Of a stretch of DNA of 64,000 nucleotides, positions 1 to 10,146 are shown one piece after another (within the stretch, counting starts at the first letter, position 1; each line of letters begins with the position of its first letter). Position numbers and translations under genes: made by a program. This stretch comes from Prinia subflava (Eukaryota; Chordata; Aves; Passeriformes; Cisticolidae). The stretch lies in NCBI RefSeq assembly GCF_021018805.1, contig NC_086251.1, forward strand, positions 16,907,098 to 16,971,097, read 5' to 3'. The notes beneath the pieces are model-generated. The model searched no databases, was not told the DNA's origin, and worked only from the letters and a program-made list of their open reading frames with translations.

Positions 1-3000
1 AAGGATTGAATCAAGCAACTTCCCCTCCATCACCACTTAAAATGGGAGGCTGCTAAAAGTGCTTGACAGGTTTTTGTGGCATGAAGCACATAACCCAGTG
101 ATGGTGTCATTAGTAATAAGTCACTCCTGGAAATGACACATTTTTCTTTACTTAGAACGAGTAAGGCTGGTCCAAAGCAGGCACAGTCACCAGAGGAAAA
201 TCAAGCTCAACAGCTCAAGGAGTGTGTCCGTGGTTGTGTAGGTGGAGGGCTTCCTTTCTTGTGCTTTTCCTTTTTTAAAAGATGTTTTCAGTTTCTTTGG
301 GAGAATGGGAGCAGGGTCTGGGACCAGCCTGCAAGGCATGGGGGGCTGGCACAGGTTGGGAGGCAGCAGGGCACTGTAGCAGCAGATGGACAGAGGCTGT
401 TCGGGGTGACCGTAGGGGAAACAGGGAATGCACATGCATCCAGAATAGGGCTGATTCATTGGCTTTCTCATCCCCACTGCCTGGAAAAAAAAATGAGCCA
501 ACAGTGGGGTGATGAAATTTTGTTCCAAATGAGGGGATGGTGAAACCTGGGCAGGGGAGTGGAAAAAGAGAGTGGTTGAAAACTGGACATCTCTCTCCAA
601 TGCTCTGATGTGGAAGGACATAAAAGAGCATCAGCCAGGAGAGGGCAAGCTGGGCAGGCTGCAGAGCACCAGAATTTCACCAGGCTTGTGGGAAGGATGT
701 GCAAACAAATGGGCTGTGTCCACATCAGCCATTGCTGGGAGGGATGGGGAAAATCAAAGGGGACTACAGTACCAGGGAAACAGTGAGGGTGGAAGCAGGG
801 GGAAATTCAGGCACATCCCAGGCAGCAGGAAATGCTGACAAAGCCCCAGAGCTCCCCGGAGCTGTGAGTAAGGATGGCAGTAAGCAGTGTTTCATCATGC
901 TGCCCAGCTTAGCTGCCGGCACCGACAGGCTCCCACCCAGCACCAGAGTCAGGGAGATGGCGTTTTGCAAAGAGGGATTTTCCCAGCGGCTCAGGGGATT
1001 GATTTGCAGCTTGCCGGGCCCCTCCATTTTCTGTTCTTCAATTCAGCCTGCAGCAGAGAGGCTCGGCCGAGCACTCGGGCTCATTGTCATAAGAAGTCTG
1101 AGCATGATTTAGGTGAGAGCTGGGGTTTTGTAGGTACCCCCCAGCTCTTGTCATCTCCTGCTGTACCTCAGTTCAGCAAGGTGCTTTAACACTTGGGGAT
1201 GATGGGTCAGGGTGCTGGGAGCAGCATGCCCCCAAGGGGCTGGGCTGATGAAGAGGGGGCATCCAAGCACCATCCTGGCCACCAAGACAAGGCAGCAGTG
1301 AGGGAGCCGTGCCGGCGTGGCGGCTGCTCCAGCAGCAAGCCGAGGCGCGTGCTCGCTTGCATGCCCCGCTGCTCCTTGCCACGTGCCGCCCTGGCAGCAG
1401 CTCTCAGCCACCACAGGCATTTTAATGAGAGCCGGGCAGAGCCCGGCCTCTCTCAGCCCCCTCAGCTTCCAGGAGCTTTAGCGGGCAGAGGGTCTCCAGC
1501 ACAAGCACAGGCACAAAACTCATTGGTGGGGCTGCGGGCTGCCGCAAAACCTCTGGCAGCTGCTTGGGGAGCCTGTCTCTGAACAGCTCCGGCTGCTGCT
1601 CTCTAACTCTCATTATTGCAGCGATCAGGGTGGGCTGTAAAACACATTTTTAATACTCCTGAAGGTCTCCTTTTAGCTTCCGGTGTGAGAGCTGGGGGTG
1701 AGGAGTGGGGTGTGGCAGCTGCTGGCCCAGGGAGGATTTCCAGCTCTGGATCCCCTCGTCCTTGCTGCCACAAACTGATGGCACAGCAGTGTGACATGTT
1801 GCCTCTTCCCTGTTTCCTGGTGGGGACCTTTGAGCCTGCAATGTACAAGGGAGGTTGCTGAACAGGACATGCTGCTCAGTGTGTCTTTAGGGGAACTTCT
1901 GTGAGACTTGTGGGGCTGGGGATGTTCAAGATGCATGTGGCTCTCTTGAAGAGCAATTTTGGGGTGAGGCAGGTGCACTGGGCAGCCCTTTCGCAGCTTC
2001 TTGCAATCAGCAGGGCACAGGATCAAGGCCAGAGCTGTTGGGTTGTTTCAGAGGTCTGAAGGAAGTGGTGAGTCCATGGGGCTGGAGATGAATGTGCAGA
2101 GTGCAGCCATCAGAGCAAGGTGTGAGAGGCTTTTCAAGCCCCAGCTCCACTTTACACCTCCAGCCTAGATAGATGGCCTCAGTGCAGGGAGGGACACAGG
2201 GAACAACAGGGAGCTAGGATATCCATCCTTTGTGTATTCCACACCTTCCTTTTATCCTCAGCAGTGCCTCTGTTAACATCTCATGCAGCTTAACGGATTG
2301 TAAATCTCTAAAGCGGAGTCTTACCACCGGAAGGAAAATAATGCCAGGAAAATAATGCCGCACTACGTCCTTGTCACTAGCCAGGACTTTGTCACCTTCC
2401 ATGTCACCTTCTCTGCACCACCACTGCTGCCCAGCCTTGGCGGAGAAGGGCACAGTGCAACTCTCAGGTGACACATTTTGCCTGCGATGTTGTCAGTGAC
2501 CCAGCTATGACTAGGATGTCCCTAGAGACCATCTGAAGGTGACAGCCAGGGCAGTGGAGGGTTCCCCAGTTATGTCAGGGTCCCAGCTCAGCAGTGCAGT
2601 AATCTCCTTCCATGCCTGTGTTTTTGTTCATTTTGGTCTTGGCCGTAGGCAGACACTGGTGCAGGGACTGGCAAAGGGCCTCCTCACAGTGCAGTTGCTG
2701 CTGGAGGGGAGGAGTCACCCGGCTCCCAACTGCTGCAGCAGTGCAGGTACCACAGGAGCCTGCTCAAAGATGCTGCTGGCATCTTCCCCCTGGCCTGATG
2801 GACGGGCTCGAGGAAGATTCCCAGGCTGTTTGCATTCCCTCTGCAGCATCTGTTCTCACAATAAATTCAGTTTCACTGGGAGGTTATCATAGATGTTCAA
2901 CTGGAAAATGCATAGAGGGGAAGGCCTGGCAAAGACGGGGATAGGGGAGAAGTTGTTGTGTTTTCCCCTCTCCTCTGTTTGACAGAAGGGCCATGCAGAG

Positions 3001-6000
3001 CAGGGCTGGGGCTGGCCCACGGGGGTCTCTGCAGGGCACAGCAGGAGGTGGAAGGGTGGTCAGCACCCTGTGAGTGAAACCTCGGGTGGGGGAGATACAA
3101 GGTCTCTGTTGTACTCTTCTGGCACTAAGTTGCTGCAACACCCTGTGCCTCAGTGTGATTTTCACTTCCAGGAGGGTGATTTTCACTTCCTAGGCCTCTC
3201 AGAACCTACCTGATGCTGGTTCTTGGCTACTCTTTCCTCCAATTTCAGCAGCAGCAGTGAAAGCATCCCCACATTTGTTCTGGTTCCAGTTCCCACTTCC
3301 TTTCCAGTTCCCACTTCTCTTCCTGGGTACCATCTCTGCCTCAGGTAATTGCGGTAGGCAGGCAGACAGTGTTTTTTCCAGAAAATGGTTTTGAGAGCCC
3401 TCCATGTAGAGCCACGAGCAGCTCACTGGGCCATGCCACACAAGGACCAGTTGGTTCCCAACAAGCCCTCACTAGTGTAGGGGAGCATCCAGAAGAAACC
3501 AGAGATCCCCAAACACCCACTCCATGACAGAGACAAATCCTTCCTCAGCTTAATTCCACACATGCCAAAAGAAATGGTGCTCCTGGCACCAGCTTTGCAA
3601 GTAAAAGAGGAAAGGCTAGAACTGATGGTACCCTGGCTCCTCACCTCATTGGGCTCTGCTGCTCTCTCCCAGCAAAATCAGGGATCCGTGGCCTGGGCAT
3701 AGAGGGGAGGAAAGCCCAGGTATCAGCTGGAGCCCAGACAGGGACATTCCCTGCCTTTGGGATTGTTTGAAGAGCTGCTTCCCTTCTAAAAATGAAGGGC
3801 ATGCTGGAGCAGCCGCTGCAGGGTGGGGTGAGCGTCGCTTCCATGTTGGGATGGTGTCAAGTACCCGGCCCCATCTGTAGGGTTTCCCCCAAGCCCAAGC
3901 TGCCCTCAGCAGCTGCAAGTATGGGGGAGATGAGGACAGGTGGGCTGGGAGCATGCCTGGACCCCCGGACACAGGGTTGAGGCTTTGCTTAGGACAAGAG
4001 AGGTGAGTTATGGGCATCATTTCAGCTGCCAGCATCCTCCAGTTGTGGTAGCCTGCCCAGGTAGGCACTGCAGCTGAGGGTGCTGCTGCCCTCTACAAAC
4101 ACCCCTGCCTGCTTCACAAGCCCCTCAGCTCCAGCCTGGACTTCCCCAGTCCGGGCCGGCAGAGGATCTGCTGCCGGCTGAGTGTGGTGGGGGCGGGCAA
4201 TGCAGAGAGAGCAGCATGCCCTGACCTGCTTGAACTATGAGATCACCAGAAAGAGTCATACAAATCCATCCACTGCCCTGGGCAGCTCCTGATGGATGTG
4301 AGTGCAAGAGGCTGGGCACCCATAGACCAGAGCAGGCAGTGATCCCTGGGGCTGCATTTGTGTGCGCCCTGCTCCCCAAAAATGTGCCGTGTTCCTTCAG
4401 AAAAATTCTCACGTTGTTTCACACAAGCCTGGGGTCAGATCTGTGCCCTGCTCAAACTCAAGGCTTCTCTAGGGGCAACTGAAGGAAACCCATGGGGTTT
4501 CTGCACCAGCATCCCCCAAGGCATCAGCTCGGGGCAAAGCAGGGAGGTCACATGTGTCCATGCAAGAGCTCTGGCCAATGATGGACAGTCCTTGGCAATG
4601 GGGACACAGTGCAGGGATGAGCAGTAACCAGAGCTATGCTGCACCTGTGCTGGGCCTCCTGCTTTTGCTCTGATTTAATGTCCCAGTTGAGAGGTGATGT
4701 CATTTTGGAGGGAGCCAGAGAAAAGGAAGTGCTGGAAAAGATAAGGTGCTTTAACTCTACCCCTCCTGTCTTGACTGCTTGACTGGGTTTTGAAGCTGGG
4801 AGATGTGTTAGCTGCCAGACAGGAAAACAAAAGAGAGGGGAGGAAAGAGGTTTGTTGAAGGATACCTTCCCCTTAGGCCAGTGGGAGCTGACACCAGGAG
4901 GTGCTGAGGTGGATTGTGATGGAGAACCTTGGATGTTTCCAAGTGGTGTGACCATGATTTGGTGCACTGCTTTGGCTTCTCCATCACCTTCATCTCACAA
5001 ATATGTCAGATGGGTTGTCTGCAGCACCAGTCGTGCCTCTCTAGAGGGTGGGTGCCACACCAGCAGCCAGAAGGGTGCTCCAAGAGGATCAGCAGAAATG
5101 TTGCCAAAGTGCTGAAGAAGGTAAATTGAGAATGTGCCAAGGCTGCCCTGCTTCCAAAGGGGAGAGGGACTGGCTCGTTAAAAGGTCTTGTTTAACTGCA
5201 GAGATGGGCCAGGGATTCTCACGGTGCTCAGTCCAGGGACTTGGGCTTTCAAAAGGATCTTGTGGGAGCATCCTGTCCCTTTGACAAAGGCAGTCAAGCC
5301 CCCAAGTCCTCTCTGCCCTTTGGGTGATGTCAAGCTGCATCTGCTCATTCGCATGACTGGGAAAACTTCAAGGGAAACTTGAGGCAGATATGACTCAAGC
5401 TCCTCTCCATTGCATGGAGTTGCCACCCAGATGTCCTCAGCTGGAGGGGAGTGAAATTAGGACACTGCTAGCCAGACCTAGCTCTACCCTAGAGTACGGG
5501 ATCAGCGAGTGAGAGCAAATCAGGATCACCAGTGGTCTTATGCAACTGTGCAGGACATGCAACAGCAGGGGTTTTCCAGCTTCCCTTGCTGCCCGCGTGC
5601 AAGCAGGGCAAGGCTTGCACCCCTGCTCAAGCTTTCAGGACCGGCTCTGAGGCTTTTGACCATGCCAGACACTGTGACAATAGCTCTGGCTGTCACATAC
5701 CAGCTACTGCAACCTCAGCTGGGGATTTTCTTTCAACACCGGGCTTCAAGATGCTCAAGCTGAGTGTGACTGCCCAGCAGTTTGGTGCAGTAACCTGGAC
5801 ACTGCTTGCTGTCACATTCAGCAAGGTCAGAGCATGAAAAACAGCAGTGGCCTGCAAGGATCATTATGCCACCATGGTGTGGCAGAAATCATGGGCTTGG
5901 CAGGGCTGGGCAGAGGAGGCATCTCTCAGAAATCATGCTGTATAAGTGTAGCCAATGCAGCAAGGTTTGGGCTGACCTCCCAGACTCAGGAGCTTTGCAT

Positions 6001-6399
6001 CTCAGTGGGCTTGCTTGTCGTCATCCTGCCCTGATGGATTTTGCTATCAAAAGGTGACCCTGTCCTCAGAATAGTAGGGGGCCAAAAAGAGGACTGTCTC
6101 TTCCTGTTATTTGTCTGAATGAAGTTGAGAAGAGCCAACTTCATTGGAGAGGGTGTGGGATGCCTCACATGTGCATTAATATCCAGCTGTGACAGGGAAA
6201 AATCAGAGCTAGTTCTCCATTCCTTTCTCCGTGTGTGCATCACAGTGATCACAATGTATGTGCACTGGTTAGTGGTGGCTTGTTGCTCCTGGACGCTCTG
6301 TTCTCAGGGCTGCAGGGTTATCACCACTGTGTCCCCAGTGCCGGGTACTGATGACCTCAGCCTTGCTGCCCAAGCTCAATGTCCCCATTTTTTCCACAG
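1..6399 (+). other. DUSP8: DUSP8 intron (3' part), no exon recognised
   Basis: The exon at 6400 needs a preceding coding exon, so the DNA up to the acceptor at 6399 is taken as intron. I looked for the rhodanese-like exons (segments resembling VVVYDQST and SKLDGCF of the family) in all + frames and saw none. The open frames here are short, overlap on both strands, and lack family resemblance. Minor local duplications of a TGATTTTCACTTCC unit (about 3156-3190) and a CCAGTTCCCACTTC unit (about 3280-3320) are visible. Confidence 0.75.
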
Positions 6400-6566
6400 G
6401 AGGCTTTGCCACCTTCTCATCCTGCTTCCCAGGGCTCTGCGAGGGGAAGCCCGCTGCCATCCTGCCAATGAGCATCTCCCAGCCATGCTTACCTGTGGCC
6501 AACGTTGGCCCCACGCGCATCCTGCCACATCTCTACCTGGGCTCCCAGAAGGATGTCCTGAACAAG
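6400..6566 (+). CDS. DUSP8: DUSP8 coding exon: linker and start of phosphatase domain
   Basis: The acceptor is the pyrimidine tract ending TTTTTCCACAG at 6399. The donor is AACAAG followed by GTAC at 6567. The exon starts with the last two bases of a Gly codon, so the preceding exon must end one base into a codon, and it ends in phase 0. It encodes GFATFSSCFPGLCEGKP, then SQPCLPV, and RILPHLYLGSQKDVLNK, which opens the catalytic fold. The Cys-rich FSSCFPGLC piece is typical of the DUSP8/DUSP16 subgroup. Confidence 0.93.
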
Positions 6567-9500
6567 GTACAGCCCGCTGAGGGAACACGTCTGCCCTGTC
6601 CCACTGGGGACCCCAGTCATGCAGAGGGGTGAAAGTATTAAGGATTCCTCTCCTTCCCAGTGGGAAGGCTACATAGTGCCCTTTAAAAGGTGCCAGAAAG
6701 GCTGTGCTGTGATGTCACACCAGGTAAAGAATTTTGCTTAAAGGAGAAGTAATGATGAGCAGAAAGAAAAGGAATTACAGTTAAAGTGCTGCCAAACATC
6801 TGCCTACTGCAGCCCTGAGGGAGCCAGCCAGGCATCCTCATCCATAGCAGGTGAGGAGGGAGAGGGAGCATGACAACAGACTGGAGTTGGAGACAGAAAG
6901 GAGGGAGTGGGAAATTATGTACAGGTAGTAGAAGGAAATGAAAGAAAAAAATTACAAGAATGTGAGCCTGGGAGCTGGACTGGCTCCATCAAGCCCGCTG
7001 TAAGGGCAGGAACCAGCCACTGGAGAGCTAGGGCTGAAATCCTGGGACCGAAATCCTGAGAAGCCGATGCCAGGTGGGGAAATTGATGGTTTCCTTCCCT
7101 CCCCACCTCCTTGGAGGGTATTGTGCATGTTTTGGAACTGTGTTTTCTGCCATCCCCACAATGTGGCCACGTGCTGGAGAAGAGAAACATGGCCCACGCA
7201 AGGCCTCCACCCTTGACCTCACTCTGTTGCCTATGGATAGAGCATATTCTGGCCACATTGGTTAACACAGGGTTCTACCCGTGCCTCACTTCACTCTGTT
7301 GGTGAGGTGTCTCCTTTCTCCCTCAGCTGATACTTTCACAGCTTTCAGACAGAGTTTTTGCTAATTTTCTTTCTTTAGTTGTCCTATTTCTCTAATACTG
7401 GGATTATGTTGGGTTTTCTCCTCTGGAACCCCTTTACAGGTGTCTTTGGCCTTGCTCACTTTACTTGGACCAAAACAAAGATCTGCTGAGGCTCAAACCT
7501 GTGTCATCTAAATTGACACAACCTTTTCAGCTGTCTCTGCTGTATTATCATCAACTAGGCCGAGGCAGCACTAGGAGACCCACAGGAGGAAATGCTGGGA
7601 TGGGAAAAGGCAGGGAGTGTGCATGGCATGGCAGATGTTCAGTATGTGCTGTGGGCTGAACTCAGCTGATCATTTGATTGCTTCTTTCCCACCAGGACCT
7701 GATGACACAGAACGGGATAAGCTATGTCCTAAATGCCAGCAACTCCTGTCCCAAGCCAGACTTCATCTGTGATAGTCACTTCATGCGCATTCCTGTCAAT
7801 GACAACTACTGTGAGAAGCTGCTTCCCTGGCTGGACAAGTCCATTGAATTCATTGGTGAGCTTTTCTTATGGTTGCAGATCCTCCGATTCTCAGCCTTCA
7901 CAACCTGAACTCTTCTGTCCTCCCTGGTCTTGCTCCCAGCAGCTGTTGTCCTCTCAGACAAAGGGGCTGAGGGTTGTGGAGGGAGGCTAGAACCATGGTG
8001 CTCACCATCGTTGTTCTCTCTGTTTCCTCTGCCGTGCTCCAGACAAAGCTAAGGTGTCCAGCTGCCAGGTGATTGTGCACTGCTTGGCTGGGATCTCCCG
8101 GTCAGCCACCATTGCCATCGCCTACATCATGAAGACCATGGGTATGTCATCAGATGATGCTTACAGGTGAGTTTTCCCCTGGGAGTAGTGGGGGGTTATG
8201 CCAGGATGCTTCACTCCAGGGAGGGAAAGCAGGGTGAGCCCAGAAGGAGAGGTTCAGGCCTCCTTGATGCTCTGTCTTGCCTTGGCTGGGGCCCAGTGAA
8301 ACCAAACCAAACCAAACCAAACCAAACCTGCCCTCATAAAATGCATGCAACAAGGAATGGTTGGGAGTGGTAAAACAGAGTGGGGAGGCAGTCCCATCTT
8401 TAATCCTGGGGCATCCCAGCGCCCCATGGTTCCACAAAATCCTTTTCTTTGGTCAGTCCGATCAGAAGGTTCTCAATGATGCCTCTTTTCCCTAGAGAGG
8501 CTGAGAAAGTAGGGGTGAGCCACTGAAAGACCAAGCACCAATGGGGCTGTCTCTCCCTTTCGGCAGGTTCGTTAAGGACCGTCGCCCTTCCATCTCGCCC
8601 AACTTCAACTTCCTGGGCCAGCTCCTGGAGTACGAGAGGAGCCTGAAGCTCCTCAAGGCCCTGAAGTCAAAGGGCGACTGGGGCGAGGGGGACGCCCAGC
8701 AGGACCCAGCAGAGGTGGCTGAGAGCAGCCGGCAACCCCCAACACCTACCTCAGAGAAGGCCGAGGATGTGCCGAGGAGCGCCGGCTCGGCATCCCCCAC
8801 CAGTGACCCCGAGCGGCAGGGCGGGACCCCAAAGGTCCTGTCACCCACCAGCCTGCAGCAGGGGCTCAACGGCTTGCACCTCTCCTCCGAGCGCATCCAG
8901 GACACCAACCGCCTGAAACGCTCCTTCTCCCTGGACATCAAGTCCGCCTACTCCCCCGGCCTGCGGCAGGACCCCCCCGGGCCCCCTGGACCTGGGGAAG
9001 CCCCCAAACTCTGCAAGCTGGACAGCCCCTCGGGCTCGGGCAGCCTCAGCCCCTTCTCCCCAGGGCCGGACAGCCCCGACCGGCCCACGGGGCCCGAGCT
9101 CCTGCTGGAGGCCAAGGTGAGGCAGCGGCGGAAGCACCGGCACGCAGCGGGCTCGCCGGCCCACGGGCTCAGCCTCAACGTCGGCGGGACCTGCGCCACA
9201 CGCAAGAGCCCCGGCGCCGAGGACGGGCTGCCGCCGCGGCTCGGCCAGGCGCCCGCCGCGCCCGGCGCCGCCACCGCCACCGCTGTCTGGAGCGGGGTGC
9301 ACCTGGAGTCCCCCGGCGCTGCCCCCGGCGAGGCGGGCTGGTACTTCGGCAAGGACTCCGGCGGCGCGGGCGGCGGCGGCGGGGGCCTGTTCCCCAGCGC
9401 CGGCCCGTACCCGCCGCCCTTCGGCTGCGGCGCGGTGGCGGCGGGATGTGAGATCAGACTGAGGGACAAGGCGCGGGCCGAGCCACGGGACGGGCGGCAC

Positions 9501-9662
9501 AGCTGGCATGAGGAGGCCGGCGCCGAGAAGCAATTCAAGCGGAGGAGCTGCCAGATGGAGTTCGAGGAGACCATGTCTGAGGGCAGGGCTCGGGAAGAGC
9601 TGGGCAAAATCAGCAAACAGTCCAGCTTTTCGGGCAGCATGGAGATCATCGAGGTGTCCTGA
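6400..9662 (+). CDS. DUSP8: DUSP8, dual-specificity MAP-kinase phosphatase 8 (3' four coding exons; 5' part outside window)
   Basis: Spliced coding region joined from 6400-6566, 7696-7855, 8043-8166 and 8567-9662, with GT/AG junctions and compatible phases. It gives about 514 residues plus a stop. From family knowledge, DUSP8 removes phosphate from both the Thr and Tyr of activated JNK and p38 kinases, in nucleus and cytoplasm. Visible in order: a linker leading into ILPHLYLGSQKDVLN at the start of the catalytic domain; the general-acid Asp in PVNDNYCEKL (codon 7801-7803); the P-loop HCLAGISRSA with catalytic Cys at 8081-8083 and Arg at 8099-8101; the AYRFVKDRRPSISPNFNFLGQL helix region; then a Pro/Ser/Gly-rich tail ending QFKRRSCQMEFEE and VIEVS-like IIEVS. 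The tail motifs separate DUSP8 from the close paralogue DUSP16. The N-terminal rhodanese/kinase-binding domain (about 130 residues in the family) is not in the window. No frameshift or missing catalytic residue is seen. Confidence 0.95.
7696..7855 (+). CDS. DUSP8: DUSP8 coding exon: general-acid loop
   Basis: The acceptor is CCCACCAG ending at 7695 and the donor is G|GTGAG at 7856. It starts in phase 0 and ends one base into a codon. It encodes DLMTQNGISYVLNASNSCPKP, then PVNDNYCEKLLPWLDKSIEFI. The Asp in VNDN is the expected general acid of the DSP reaction. The conserved NASN turn is intact. Confidence 0.95.
8043..8166 (+). CDS. DUSP8: DUSP8 coding exon: catalytic P-loop
   Basis: The acceptor is GTGCTCCAG ending at 8042. 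The donor is TACAG|GTGAG at 8167. The exon completes an Asp codon from the previous exon and ends two bases into an Arg codon. It encodes KAKVSSCQVIVHCLAGISRS, followed by an ATIAIAYIMKTMGMSSDDAY helix. The nucleophile Cys, the phosphate-binding Arg and the Ser after it are all present, so an active enzyme is expected. Confidence 0.96.
8299..8327 (+). repeat. (AACCA)n simple repeat in DUSP8 intron
   Basis: About five tandem AACCA units lie in the last DUSP8 intron. This is a short pentanucleotide microsatellite that could be length-polymorphic. Confidence 0.9.
8567..9662 (+). CDS. DUSP8: DUSP8 terminal coding exon: end of catalytic domain and long C-terminal tail
   Basis: The acceptor is TTTCGGCAG ending at 8566 and the TGA stop is at 9660-9662. 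The first bases complete Arg and read FVKDRRPSISPNFNFLGQLL, closing the catalytic domain by about 8640. The rest is a low-complexity tail: conserved blocks such as GLHLSSERIQDTNRLKRSFS, LDIKSAYSPG and EAPKLCKLDSPSGSGSLSPF sit between Pro/Gly/Ala-rich spacers. A basic RQRRKHRH cluster near 9120-9145 could be a nuclear-localisation patch (inference). A Gly-rich run lies near 9370-9390. The end is QFKRRSCQMEFEE plus SFSGSMEIIEVS. GC content is very high at 9100-9550, and this creates long spurious antisense open frames. Confidence 0.95.
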
Positions 9663-10112
9663 CACTCACCCGGGGTGCCTGGAGACCCGGGGCGGGCTGG
9701 GGCGGGGGGATATTTAAGCTGGGGGGAGCGGGAAGAGGGGCGGCGGGGTCGGGGGTGTATTTATACTTGCGCGTGCATTTTCGGGGGCGCAAGCGCTGAA
9801 ACCGAAGCGAAGGTGGACGAGTCTTTCCAGAGTCGGGAAACATAGCGGCGGATGCTTAGTGTCCCTCCTGCACTCCCCCTGGTCCTTTTCCGCCCGTCCT
9901 CAGGGCGCCCCAGCCCTCAGAGATCCGCACTCAAAATTTGGGCCTAAAACTCAAGTGGGAAGAGGCAGGGGTTGCAATTTTGGCTGTGGTGATGGGGCAC
10001 AGCACCTGGAGGGGGGACCACAGCTGCCCCTTCCCTGCACCCTGGTGCACTAAGCATGCTCCCCTATGTTTCTCTGGCTAAGTATCCTAAAAATGCTGCA
10101 CTGGAGCAGCCC

Positions 10113-10146
10113 TATACATATATAAATATATATTATATATAATATA
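10113..10146 (+). repeat. TA-rich simple repeat in probable DUSP8 3' UTR
   Basis: Imperfect alternating TA tract (TATACATATATAAATATATA and similar). It sits at the start of the AT-rich block that continues to about 10,330. Confidence 0.85.

Noticed and set aside
1..6399. Upstream DUSP8 exons for the rhodanese-like domain
   Set aside because: None of the expected conserved segments was found in any + frame, so these exons are taken to lie before the window.
8841..9665. Antisense open frames of 274 and 233 residues opposite the DUSP8 last exon
   Set aside because: They mirror the GC-rich, stop-poor DUSP8 coding exon, have low-complexity Ala/Gly/Arg composition, and no family resemblance.
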